This document shows, piece by piece, positions 8,986 to 17,787 of a stretch of DNA of 38,761 nucleotides. The translations under genes and the position numbers were made by a program. The first letter of the stretch is position 1; each line of letters opens with the position of its first letter. The notes under the pieces were generated by a model, which was given only the letters and a program-made list of their open reading frames with translations, searched no databases and was not told the DNA's origin. The stretch is from Gammaproteobacteria bacterium (GTDB lineage Bacteria; Pseudomonadota; Gammaproteobacteria; SZUA-152), in the NCBI GenBank assembly GCA_011371455.1, contig DRQN01000173.1:1-38761 (forward strand). Direction: 5' to 3'.

Positions 8986-9249
8986 TCAGGGGCTGGCGTT
9001 GGCGTTATACAGCGCGTCGAGCTGCACGGCGAAATTTCGCTGCTCCATGGCAAGCTCGTCCGCACCTTCCCCGGCGTGGATCGTAATGTTCACATAATCA
9101 CGACCGAAACCCATGTCCGGGTACAGACCCTCGCGCTCCGACAGTTCTGCGGCACGATCGAGAAAGTCACGCAACGCTTCGTAATTTGCAAATCCGTAGC
9201 GTTTTTCCAGGCGATTGGGACGCTTGCGCTCCCGCCACTCCTCGTTCAT
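8986..9249 (-). CDS. Carboxysome Rubisco assembly factor (acRAF), pterin dehydratase-like
   Basis: 87 aa, PNRLEKRYGFANYEALRDFLDRAAELSEREGLYPDMGFGRDYVNITI, in canonical alpha-carboxysome position. Confidence 0.8.
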   Translation of the reverse strand: MNEEWRERKRPNRLEKRYGFANYEALRDFLDRAAELSEREGLYPDMGFGRDYVNITIHAGEGADELAMEQRNFAVQLDALYNANASP

Positions 9250-9258
9250 GGCTGCTCC

Positions 9259-9735
9259 TCAGAAAGTGGCGCGTTCCGCTGGCGTTCTGGCAGCAGGACC
9301 TTCCAGTTCCTCGAGCCAGCGGGCAAACTCATCGACATGATGCTTCTCTTCCTTGAGGAGCGTTTCGAAAAACAGGCGATTATCGTGATCACCCATAGCT
9401 GCGCAATGGCGGGTGGCATTGTCGTACAAATGGACAATTTCCCTTTCAAAGCTGTGATTTTGCAATAACAGTTCACGCAGCGTGGAGCCCAGACGAACCG
9501 GTCTGAGTTGTGAGGCGTTGGGGGCGACACCGAGTGCCAACATGCGGGCAATGATGCGATCGACATGCCCCAGCTCTTCGCTTGCTTCCTGGCCCAGGCG
9601 CCGTGCAGCATCGTCCAGCCCCCAGCCCGCCACCAGGCGCGATTGGGTACTGTACTGCTGCACCGCTGAAAACTCGAGGCTCAGCGCCCGTCCAAGATAA
9701 CCGAGGACGTGCCGATCAGCGCTGGTGTAGAGCAT
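9259..9735 (-). CDS. Ferritin-like / bacterioferritin-family protein of the carboxysome locus
   Basis: LEFSAVQQYSTQSRLVAGWGLDDAARRLGQEASEELGHVDRIIARM...LKEEKHHVDEFARWLEEL, a four-helix di-iron-like pattern. Confidence 0.78.
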   Translation of the reverse strand: MLYTSADRHVLGYLGRALSLEFSAVQQYSTQSRLVAGWGLDDAARRLGQEASEELGHVDRIIARMLALGVAPNASQLRPVRLGSTLRELLLQNHSFEREIVHLYDNATRHCAAMGDHDNRLFFETLLKEEKHHVDEFARWLEELEGPAARTPAERATF

Positions 9736-9750
9736 GATGGCAAACCCCGA

Positions 9751-10071
9751 TTAAGTAGCGGCGCGCTTGCCCGTAGAGCCCGTCCCGCCACCGAGCACCG
9801 GCTCCACTTCACTGTGCGGGCGAGCGATGATATGCGCAGCGACCAGGCCGTCACCCACCCGTTCGCAGGCATCGGCACCCGCACGCACCGCCGCGTTCAC
9901 TGCACCGGTCTCGCCACGCACCAGCACGGTAACATAGCCACCGCCGACGAATTCACGGCCAACAAGGTGCACTTCTGCGGCCTTGGTCATGGCGTCTGCC
10001 GCCTCGATTGCGGGCACCAGCCCGCGGGTCTCGATCATGCCCAGTGCAATACCGTAGTTGTCGTTGGTCAT
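9751..10071 (-). CDS. csoS1B: Major carboxysome shell protein CsoS1 (BMC domain), paralog
   Basis: [59 protein letters not shown]. Confidence 0.93.
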   Translation of the reverse strand: MTNDNYGIALGMIETRGLVPAIEAADAMTKAAEVHLVGREFVGGGYVTVLVRGETGAVNAAVRAGADACERVGDGLVAAHIIARPHSEVEPVLGGGTGSTGKRAAT

Positions 10072-10260
10072 GGCTTGGTTCTCCTGTTGGATAAATTACG
10101 GGCTCGCAAAAACAAGTCCCCGGTCCGGGGCGATGAAAACACCCACCTGGCACGCAATGGGTCGAGGCACATGGAATAAACGATGCGATCTCTCCCCGGC
10201 GCACCAGGCGAAATGGTTCAACCGACTAAAACAACACCTGATAAGCGAGTCCCGAATGTC

Positions 10261-10575
10261 TTACTTGGAATTCGCCTTGCCAGCATCACCCGTGGGCAAT
10301 ACGGGCTCAACTTCACGATGCGGGCGGGCAATGATGTGCGCAGCAACCAGGCCGTCACCCACCCGTTCACAGGCATCGGCACCCGCGCGCACGGCCGCAT
10401 TGACCGCACCGGTCTCGCCGCGTACCAGAACGGTGACATAGCCGCCACCGACGAATTCGCGGCCGATGAGGCGCACTTCCGCAGCCTTGGTCATGGCGTC
10501 TGCCGCCTCGATTGCGGGCACCAGCCCGCGGGTCTCGATCATGCCCAGTGCAATACCGTAATTGTCATTTGCCAT
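10261..10575 (-). CDS. csoS1A: Major carboxysome shell protein CsoS1 (BMC domain), paralog
   Basis: BMC domain nearly identical to its neighbours. The A/B/C assignment is by position only. Confidence 0.92.
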   Translation of the reverse strand: MANDNYGIALGMIETRGLVPAIEAADAMTKAAEVRLIGREFVGGGYVTVLVRGETGAVNAAVRAGADACERVGDGLVAAHIIARPHREVEPVLPTGDAGKANSK

Positions 10576-10644
10576 TGGTTTGTTCTCCGTCGTTACTTGT
10601 TGTCAAATAAATGAATGCGTCAGCATCACGATGTGAAACACCGC

Positions 10645-10944
10645 CTATGCCTTGAATTTGTTGTCGAGAATGGGCTCGACCTCACGGTGAGGACGGGCAA
10701 TGATGTGTGCGGCAACCAGGCCGTCACCTACCCGCTCACAGGCATCCGCACCCGCACGTACGGCCGCATTGACCGCACCGGTCTCGCCGCGCACCAGAAC
10801 GGTGACATAGCCACCACCGACGAAGTCGCGGCCGACAAGGCGCACTTCCGCAGCCTTGGTCATGGCGTCTGCCGCCTCGATTGCGGGCACCAGCCCTCGT
10901 GTTTCAATCATACCCAGTGCAATGCCGTAATTGTCGCTAGCCAT
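10645..10944 (-). CDS. csoS1C: Major carboxysome shell protein CsoS1 (BMC domain), paralog
   Basis: BMC domain nearly identical to its neighbours; first of three csoS1 genes in transcription order. Confidence 0.92.
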   Translation of the reverse strand: MASDNYGIALGMIETRGLVPAIEAADAMTKAAEVRLVGRDFVGGGYVTVLVRGETGAVNAAVRAGADACERVGDGLVAAHIIARPHREVEPILDNKFKA

Positions 10945-11002
10945 CTTTGTATCTCCTGCTGACTCGGTTCTATCATTTGGTTAGTGAAAATATTAAAAAT
11001 CC

Positions 11003-11278
11003 CTATTGACCTGCCTGCTCGGCCAAACAGCTGTTTATGCTCCCCTGGTCAATGATTCCGCCGATGGTGAGATCGGTCAGAATACCGAAATCACCAGCCG
11101 CGTACCGTGCCGCCGAACCGCTCACGGTGAACACCCAATTGCCCTCACGGACACCAACCGGATCGACTGCCACCAAACGTTTGCCCTTGCGGTCACGCAA
11201 CACCCGCAAACTGATCAGTTTCAGGCCGGCGACACGCTGAGTGCAAACGAGCGGCGCCTCGACCCGCAAAATTTCCAT
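11003..11278 (-). CDS. csoS4B: Carboxysome vertex protein CsoS4B (BMV/pentamer)
   Basis: MEILRVEAPLVCTQRVAGLKLISLRVLRDRKGKRLVAVDPVGVREGNWVFTVSGSAARYA, resembling CsoS4/CcmL. Confidence 0.9.
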   Translation of the reverse strand: MEILRVEAPLVCTQRVAGLKLISLRVLRDRKGKRLVAVDPVGVREGNWVFTVSGSAARYAAGDFGILTDLTIGGIIDQGSINSCLAEQAGQ

Positions 11279-11550
11279 CAGCGCTCGCCCCCTTCCGGCG
11301 CATCCTCTTCCGGCGGCCAGTAGTCGATGATGCCAACGATCGTGAAATCGCTCGGGTACTCTTTGCTACCCGCAGCCTCGCGGGCAGCGGAACTGCCGAC
11401 ACAGATCACCCAGTCGCCAGGCGCGCAGCCGACACTATCGACGGCTACCAGGAGCGCACTACCATCACGCACCACCTGCAGGTGCTTGTGCTCGAGGGTC
11501 TGGATGCGATTGGTCGACACCAGAGGACTGACAACCTGGCAAATCTTCAT
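11278..11550 (-). CDS. csoS4A: Carboxysome vertex protein CsoS4A (BMV/pentamer)
   Basis: MKICQVVSPLVSTNRIQTLEHKHLQVVRDGSALLVAVDSVGCAPGDWVICVGSSAAREAAG. Coupled to csoSCA. Confidence 0.9.
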   Translation of the reverse strand: MKICQVVSPLVSTNRIQTLEHKHLQVVRDGSALLVAVDSVGCAPGDWVICVGSSAAREAAGSKEYPSDFTIVGIIDYWPPEEDAPEGGER

Positions 11551-13091
11551 CCGTGGACTTCCTGTGCGCCGACCGAACAGGCCAACACCTCGATGCGTCC
11601 GCCGGCGTTACAGTCGCGAACCACCTGCAAGGTATGCAGCAAGCCTTTCTCGGCGAGCTTTGCATAGCGCGAGGTCAAGGCATCCGTCACACGGGCGCAA
11701 CGTTTGATCGCTCGCTCACGCGCGCCCGGCACCTGGCCGTGGTAGTCATAACGCACCACCACCGGGATGGGCAGGCCATGCGCGACATTGAGTTTGGAAA
11801 AAATACTCACCCCGACATCGAGATCCTGTGCAGCCTCTTCAACGGTGTCGAGGTAGGCGAAATACGTCAGGTTGCGTAGCTGCACTTCCTCAAAACCAAT
11901 CCCGGCCCCGATGAAACGTTCGGCGTGGCCGATATCCTCATAATGTTCGCCGTGGAAAGCGCGTACATAATCGATCTGCGAAAAATTGTTGGCAATCAGC
12001 CGGGTAACCAGTTTCGCCATACCCGGGGCAACGTTATCGGTCGTCGCGTCGACGAGTTCTCTGATGCGTGCCTCCGCCTCGTAAGCCGACAGGCGCAAGG
12101 TCTCCTTGCGGATTTCACCGGCATCGAGGTAACGCTCGAGCGCAATATCGCCGCTGCCATCCGGCACATGCACGCGAATCACGTCGGTATCCGTATCCAG
12201 TCCTATCAACAACAGGTCAATGGAGGCGCCACAGCAAAAACTGTTTTCCACCGCCTGGCGGAAAGCATACAGCTGACCGAGCGCACCCTGGGCCGCAAGG
12301 GTCGCATCGGAGCCGTGCGCGGCACAGCCCTGATTGTCAGGATCGCCCGAACTGTAGTGATAGACAGCCACCTTGAGGTAGCGCGTCGGCAGGCCGGAGT
12401 CATCGGGCCGGCCTTGGCGAAGCCGCAGCATCTCGGTCTCCACCCACTTCTGGATACTGTCATCGACGTCGAACATGGCACCCGCATAAGACTTGCGGCG
12501 CACGGCCCGGTAGGGCAGCCGCAATACATAGCGGATCACATGCGCCAACCGCCCATCAGCACAGGGAGACACGTCCAGGGTGTGGAACCCACAGTCCTGA
12601 AGAAAACGGCGAAATGCCTGTTCTTCCTCCACAGAACCCAGCGGGGTCTCGGTGAAAAACTCGTCGCAAAAACGCCGGTACGTCTCGAACAGGCACCAGG
12701 CAAATAAACGGCGCATATCGAGCTGGTTCACCCAGGCATCTTCCAGGATCTCCTCAGGAAGACCAAAGCCCAGCTGTTCGCGCGCAATGGCTTGCGCCCG
12801 CACCTCGAAATCCTCTTCGTGCTGCAACGCCGAGATCCTTTTCAGAACCGGGACAATGGCATCGAAAGAGGCCTTGACGCTGCGCTCATAATCAAACAGC
12901 TGCTGATTTTCATCGACGCGCGTCAATGCATGGGTTTCATGCCTGCCCTGCATCTGCGCGACAGCCGGGCGCGCGGCACCAAACGCGCCTCGCCTGAACG
13001 AGTCGGCCTGGCTGCTGGGCTTCTTGCCCAGGGGCGCCGCTGTCTGCGACCAGCAGAGCGAGCGTGGGTGATTGCGACGTGAACTCAACAT
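11547..13091 (-). CDS. csoSCA: Carboxysomal carbonic anhydrase CsoSCA (CsoS3)
   Basis: 514 aa with basic, disordered N-terminus. Cys/His-containing VAVYHYSSGDPDNQGCAAHGSDATLAAQGALGQLYAFRQAVENSFCCGASIDLLLIGLDTDTDVIRVH is typical of CsoSCA. Confidence 0.9.
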   Translation of the reverse strand: MLSSRRNHPRSLCWSQTAAPLGKKPSSQADSFRRGAFGAARPAVAQMQGRHETHALTRVDENQQLFDYERSVKASFDAIVPVLKRISALQHEEDFEVRAQAIAREQLGFGLPEEILEDAWVNQLDMRRLFAWCLFETYRRFCDEFFTETPLGSVEEEQAFRRFLQDCGFHTLDVSPCADGRLAHVIRYVLRLPYRAVRRKSYAGAMFDVDDSIQKWVETEMLRLRQGRPDDSGLPTRYLKVAVYHYSSGDPDNQGCAAHGSDATLAAQGALGQLYAFRQAVENSFCCGASIDLLLIGLDTDTDVIRVHVPDGSGDIALERYLDAGEIRKETLRLSAYEAEARIRELVDATTDNVAPGMAKLVTRLIANNFSQIDYVRAFHGEHYEDIGHAERFIGAGIGFEEVQLRNLTYFAYLDTVEEAAQDLDVGVSIFSKLNVAHGLPIPVVVRYDYHGQVPGARERAIKRCARVTDALTSRYAKLAEKGLLHTLQVVRDCNAGGRIEVLACSVGAQEVHG

Positions 13092-13109
13092 TACGACTTA
13101 TAATCGGGG

Positions 13110-15545
13110 TCAGCCCCGCGCGCCCCCCGAGTAAGTCACCAGAGAACCTTTTTCGCTATTCCCACTGCCACCCGTCACTTTACTGACAGGCTCACTCACT
13201 GCTTCATTTCTCTTGCTCGGCGGGGCTGAGGCGATAGTGCTGCCGCGGCGGGTTGGATTACGCCGCATGGCGGATCTGCCTTCAGTACCGGTAACAAGGT
13301 CGCCGGTATCCCAGTCATTACCCGTGATCCTCGAGTCACCGATGCCTTCGCCGCTGATACGGGACTTCACGCGTCCTTCAACGCTGGCCGCCGTCTCCGG
13401 CAGCGGCGATTCTGCGCGCGCCGAACGGCCGGAACGAAATTCTTCCGTACCCGTCACCTTGCCCGTCGCCATACCGAATGGCCCGGTGATCTGGCCCTGG
13501 GCATAACGGGTTCCCGTCACGCCCGCCGGAGTGTCTTGCGTGGCCTGGGCAGCCATATTGGCAACACTGAACTGGCCCCAAGGCGCATCTCCACCCAGCG
13601 ACTGTGGAAAATCCGGGCTGGCGGGCTCCGCAGCAGTCGCCGCACAGGCATTCGCATACTGGTCGGCGCCGATATAGGGCGTCCCCGTCAATGGCTCACA
13701 GTCGCCCTTCTCGGTCCCGGTCACTTTCCCGCCGATGCCAGGCTGCTGGCCGGTCATCACGGCGCCAGCGGCGCCCTTTTGCACCGAGGTACGCGCTGCA
13801 GCCACGGTGGATGCCTCCGGCTTGCAATAATCGTAGTATTGCTCAGCCCCCGCATAGCCAGTACCGGTAATCGCCTTGCAGGTACCGGGCTCGTCGCCCG
13901 TGACCTTGCCGGAACGTCCGGTCATGGTGCCCGTCACCAGCTTACCGCTAAATGTCTGCGAAACGCCCACCTTGGCGTCCTGCGGCTCCGGTACGCTGGC
14001 ACAAAAATCACGGTACTGTTCCCCGCCGACGTAGTCGTCACCGCTGATGATGCGACAGGTGCCAGGCTCGTCACCGGTAACCCGCTCGCTGCGCCCGACC
14101 ATGGTGCCGGTCACGGAACCACCGCGCAGGGTATTGGTAGTGCCGACCTTGGCCGGCGCCTGACCCTCACCCGCCCGCATATATTGGCTGCCGGTCAATT
14201 CACGCTCAGCACCGGCTTCGTCACCCGTCACCTTGGGCGAACGACCTACCTCGTTGCCGGTCACCGGCTGACCCTTGCGGGTTTCGGTACGCGCCACCTT
14301 GGCCGGAGCAGGGACCGGAGCAGACTCAGGGCGATTGCCGCAGAAGGTCTCTGCATGCCCTGCCCCCAGGTACTCAACGCCCGTCACCTGCTGGCAGCTG
14401 CCCGGCTCATCACCGGTCACATGGTGACTGCGACCCAGCTCATTGCCGGTCACCGGGTTGCCGCGGAGGGTAGCGCTCAGCCTCACCTTGGGCGCCATTT
14501 TATTGGGCTCGGACTGGCAGAACTCACGAAAAATATCCGCACCCATATAGTCGGTGCCCGTCACGTCACGACAGGTACTGGGCTCATCGCCCGTGGTCTT
14601 GTGGCTGCGACCCACCATGGTGCCGGTGATCGTCTGGCCGTGGCTGGTTTCGCCCGCGCCCACTTTCCATGGCGCATCCTGTGCCGCGCCGACAGCGGGA
14701 TTCTTCGGCGGCCGAATGCGGCCACAAGGGGAACTCTTTTTCTGGCAGGTTTTGCCCTGGCGGCTACGTTGCGCACGCAGCGCCTGAGCCAGTTCACGGC
14801 CGGAAACAAGAGGATTCGCCGCACGCACGGTCTGTGCGGCGCTCATGCTGCTGGCGCTCACACCCGCCTTGCCACGGGCAGACATCGCCTGCCGGCGCGC
14901 CAGCGCAATCACGCGACTATTGTTTGCGGCACTGGCCTGTACCGTGGCACGCTTCTTTACTTGGCGTTGCGGTTTACGCGGTTTGCTGCCAGTCGCCGGC
15001 GCCTCGGCGACTCCGCCGCCCTTGCAACCACAACCACAATCTGCGGGGGAAGTCTCCGCCCCCACGCCCGCGCCCGTCATCGTTTTTTCTCTGGATTCTG
15101 GGCCGCGCACCCGGTCACGACTGCTCACGCCGCCCTTTCCATGAGTCGACATTGCCCGTCGACGAGCGATCACCACGGCACGACTGCCGCTCACGCCGAC
15201 GCCGGCAGCGGAAGCCCTTCCGCCAGCAGCAACAGCCGTCGAGCGCCTGGCCGACACAACTCGTGCATCTTCTTTCCGCGCAGGCGTCGCCGCTGCGGCT
15301 GGGCTCGGCGGCACCCGTACACGGTCGTGACTACTCACGCTGCGCTTGCCACCCTCGGACATTGCCCGGCGACGAGCCACGGAGGCGGCACGCCCTGTTG
15401 CATTCGCAGAATTTGAGCGGGCGGCAGGCGTCGCGGAAACCGCATTATCGTTGGCTGCCGCCTTGCCGCCACGGCTCAAGGCTTGCCGCCTGGCGAGTGC
15501 GGCCTGACGCCCGCCGCTGCTGTTGTTGCTGACAGTCTGTGCCAT
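13110..15545 (-). CDS. csoS2: Carboxysome assembly scaffold CsoS2
   Basis: N-terminal ARRxAMSxxGKxxV repeats and six M-type VTGxxxGRSxxVTGDEPGxC...TGxxYxGA repeats. Start chosen at MAQTVSNNSSGGRQAALARRQALS. Confidence 0.93.
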   Translation of the reverse strand: MAQTVSNNSSGGRQAALARRQALSRGGKAAANDNAVSATPAARSNSANATGRAASVARRRAMSEGGKRSVSSHDRVRVPPSPAAAATPARKEDARVVSARRSTAVAAGGRASAAGVGVSGSRAVVIARRRAMSTHGKGGVSSRDRVRGPESREKTMTGAGVGAETSPADCGCGCKGGGVAEAPATGSKPRKPQRQVKKRATVQASAANNSRVIALARRQAMSARGKAGVSASSMSAAQTVRAANPLVSGRELAQALRAQRSRQGKTCQKKSSPCGRIRPPKNPAVGAAQDAPWKVGAGETSHGQTITGTMVGRSHKTTGDEPSTCRDVTGTDYMGADIFREFCQSEPNKMAPKVRLSATLRGNPVTGNELGRSHHVTGDEPGSCQQVTGVEYLGAGHAETFCGNRPESAPVPAPAKVARTETRKGQPVTGNEVGRSPKVTGDEAGAERELTGSQYMRAGEGQAPAKVGTTNTLRGGSVTGTMVGRSERVTGDEPGTCRIISGDDYVGGEQYRDFCASVPEPQDAKVGVSQTFSGKLVTGTMTGRSGKVTGDEPGTCKAITGTGYAGAEQYYDYCKPEASTVAAARTSVQKGAAGAVMTGQQPGIGGKVTGTEKGDCEPLTGTPYIGADQYANACAATAAEPASPDFPQSLGGDAPWGQFSVANMAAQATQDTPAGVTGTRYAQGQITGPFGMATGKVTGTEEFRSGRSARAESPLPETAASVEGRVKSRISGEGIGDSRITGNDWDTGDLVTGTEGRSAMRRNPTRRGSTIASAPPSKRNEAVSEPVSKVTGGSGNSEKGSLVTYSGGARG
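13773..13779 (-). promoter_or_regulatory. Candidate -1 programmed ribosomal frameshift slippery heptamer A AAG GGC in csoS2
   Basis: Minus-strand AAAGGGC in exact X XXY YYZ phase with the csoS2 frame. The -1 frame stops at TGA 13698-13696. Confidence 0.6.
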
Positions 15546-15590
15546 CGTAAACCCCGTCACGTTGTTTGCTGGATTCGAACCTTGTCAGCA

Positions 15591-15612
15591 GTTGCCCCGG
15601 AACCGGGGCAAC
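15591..15612 (-). promoter_or_regulatory. Strong intercistronic hairpin between cbbS and csoS2
   Basis: GTTGCCCCGG-AA-CCGGGGCAAC, perfect 10-bp arms with 2-nt centre. Confidence 0.7.
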
Positions 15613-15625
15613 CACCATAGAGCCC

Positions 15626-15970
15626 CTAGCCGCGACCCTCGTAGACCACAAAACAGACACCCTGACTCTGGGTGTAGGTATCGTAGCCGAGCAAACGGAC
15701 ATGGTGATCCGGGTAGGCGCGACGACAAGCCTCCAGCTCATCAAGCACTCGATCGAGGCTCGTTTCACCGAAAAACGGCAGCTTCCACATCGTCCAATAG
15801 TGATTGAATGCACGGCTTGGGTGCTCGTGCTCAATGGACGGGGTCCAGCCCTGCGCAATGATGTAGTTTATCTGCGCCTCAACTTCTTGCTGAGTCAGCT
15901 TGGGCAGGAAACCGAAAGTCTCCAGCGTGGGGACGGTCTGGTAGTCACCCATTTCATGCGTGCCAGTCAT
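15626..15970 (-). CDS. cbbS: RuBisCO small subunit, form I
   Basis: YQTVPTLETFGFLPKLTQQEVEAQINYIIAQGWTPSIEHEHPSRAFNHYWTMWKLPFFGE. Confidence 0.96.
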   Translation of the reverse strand: MTGTHEMGDYQTVPTLETFGFLPKLTQQEVEAQINYIIAQGWTPSIEHEHPSRAFNHYWTMWKLPFFGETSLDRVLDELEACRRAYPDHHVRLLGYDTYTQSQGVCFVVYEGRG

Positions 15971-16017
15971 AATAATTTCCTCATATTTGATTTAGCTTCG
16001 GGTTCGCCAACAGCTGT

Positions 16018-17430
16018 TTACTTGACATCCAGCTTGTCGATGGTATCGAACTCGAACTTGATCTCTTTCCAGGTCTCCATTGCGATGGCCAGCTCCGGGC
16101 TGTGGCGGGCGGCCTCGGTGAGAATTTCCTTCGCCTCACGCTCAAGCTCACGACCCTCATTGCGCGCCTTGACGCAGGCTTCCAGTGCAACACGGTTTGC
16201 AGCGGCGCCCGCAGCATTGCCCCACGGGTGACCCTGGGTTCCGCCACCGAACTGGAATACCGCGTCGTCGCCAAAGATGGAGAGCAGGGCGGGCATGTGC
16301 CAGACGTGGATACCGCCAGAGGCGACCGCGAAGACACCCGGCATCGAGCCCCAATCCTGGTCGAAGAAGATACCGCGCGAGCGGTCTTCGGGAACGAACG
16401 ATTCGCGCAACTGATCGACGAAGCCCAGCGTCGCATTGCGATCGCCTTCGAGCTTGCCCACCACGGTACCCGTGTGCAGATGGTCGCCGCCGGAAAGACG
16501 CAGGCACTTGGCCAGCACGCGGAAATGGATGCCATGTTTCGGATGACGGTCGATAACGCCATGCATGGCACGGTGAATGTGCAGCAGCATGCCGTTTTCG
16601 CGGCACCACTTTGCCAGACCCGTATTGGCAGTGAAGCCAGCCGTCAGGAAGTCGTGCATGATGATCGGCTGCCCCAGCTCCTTGGCGAACTCGGCACGCG
16701 CATACATTTGCTCGGGGTCAGCGGCGGTGACGTTCAGGTAGTGACCCTTGCGCTCACCGGTCTCTTCCTGGGACTTGAGGACAGCCTCGGCCACGAACTC
16801 GAAACGGTTCTGCCAACGCATGAAGGGCTGACTGTTGACGTTCTCGTCATCCTTGGTGAAGTCCAGGCCGCCACGCAGGCATTCGTACACCGCGCGACCG
16901 TAGTTCTTTGCCGACAGACCCAGCTTGGGCTTGATGGTGGCGCCCAGCAGCGGACGGCCATACTTGTTCAGCTTGTCACGCTCCACCTGAATACCGCTCG
17001 GCGGCCCCATGCAAGTCTTGATATAGGCGATCGGGAAGCGAATGTCTTCCAGGCGCAAATGCCTGAGCGCCTTGAAGCCGAAGACGTTACCCACCAGCGA
17101 GGTCAACACATTGACCACTGAGCCCTCTTCGAACAGGTCGATGGGATACGCAATGAAGACGTAGAAGGCCTCCGGATCACCCGGCACATCTTCGATGCGG
17201 TAGGCGCGACCTTTGTAATACTCGAGGTCGGTCAGATATTCAGACCAGACAGTACTCCAGGTACCCGTTGACGACTCGGCGGCCACGGCAGCAGCCACTT
17301 CCTCATTGGGCACGCCCGGCTGGCCGGTGACCTTGAAGCAGGCCAGCAGGTCAGTATCGAGCGGAACGTAATCTGGGGTCCAGTACTTTTCGCGGTACTC
17401 TTTCACGCCCGCTTGGTAAGTATTGCTCAT
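16018..17430 (-). CDS. cbbL: RuBisCO large subunit, form I (carboxysomal type)
   Basis: [52 protein letters not shown] gagaggg upstream of ATG. Confidence 0.98.
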   Translation of the reverse strand: MSNTYQAGVKEYREKYWTPDYVPLDTDLLACFKVTGQPGVPNEEVAAAVAAESSTGTWSTVWSEYLTDLEYYKGRAYRIEDVPGDPEAFYVFIAYPIDLFEEGSVVNVLTSLVGNVFGFKALRHLRLEDIRFPIAYIKTCMGPPSGIQVERDKLNKYGRPLLGATIKPKLGLSAKNYGRAVYECLRGGLDFTKDDENVNSQPFMRWQNRFEFVAEAVLKSQEETGERKGHYLNVTAADPEQMYARAEFAKELGQPIIMHDFLTAGFTANTGLAKWCRENGMLLHIHRAMHGVIDRHPKHGIHFRVLAKCLRLSGGDHLHTGTVVGKLEGDRNATLGFVDQLRESFVPEDRSRGIFFDQDWGSMPGVFAVASGGIHVWHMPALLSIFGDDAVFQFGGGTQGHPWGNAAGAAANRVALEACVKARNEGRELEREAKEILTEAARHSPELAIAMETWKEIKFEFDTIDKLDVK

Positions 17431-17456
17431 TATGAAGTACCCTCTCTAGTGCAATG

Positions 17457-17594
17457 TGAATGAACGACGAATAACAAACCGGTGCCCATGTCGCTTAGTA
17501 GTGAATGAGCTTGGACTGCATTGATGAATGAACGATGAATAACAAACCGGTGCTTAATATCACTTAAGGCGTGATACAAGCGTGGACTGCATTG
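17457..17594. repeat. Two tandem direct repeats of about 67-70 bp upstream of cbbL
   Basis: Unit 1 (17457-17523) and unit 2 (17525-17594) both start tgaatgaacgaYgaataacaaaccggtgc and end tggactgcattg. Confidence 0.85.
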
Positions 17595-17621
17595 TCATAG
17601 AGCTGCATGATAAATAACAGT

Positions 17622-17634
17622 TTAAATTACTTAA
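17622..17634. promoter_or_regulatory. Candidate CbbR (LysR-type TNA-N7-TNA) operator in the cbbL/cbbR divergent region
   Basis: TTA-AATTACT-TAA in an AT-rich spacer between divergent cbbL and cbbR. Confidence 0.4.
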
Positions 17635-17787
17635 ATTGTCTTTTAGTATATGTTTAACTATACGCCTTGCAGCGGTCGGGCATTGTACGCCACAGGCCTC
17701 GTTATTGCCATCGAGCGCCCGAAACGCACACCTTACAAACGGCGTTGATCTATCTCTAACCAAGTCAACGGATCCATTGTCTACCCG

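Noticed and set aside
10118-10130. CCCCGG-T-CCGGGG between csoS1 copies as a terminator
   Set aside because: Only about a 4-bp usable stem with no U-tract; too weak to call.
13800-14660. Regularly spaced repeats resembling a CRISPR-like or satellite array
   Set aside because: They encode the CsoS2 M repeats (VTGxxxGRSxxVTGDEPG); unit spacing follows protein repeats, and DNA copies are diverged.
14735-14742. A-rich run (cag aaa aag) in csoS2 as another frameshift site
   Set aside because: The in-phase heptamer would be G AAA AAG, not XXXYYYZ, and it lies before the M region; weaker than the A AAG GGC site.
13536-15416. 626-aa plus-strand ORF opposite csoS2
   Set aside because: Repeat-rich only because csoS2 is repetitive; no RBS or domain evidence.
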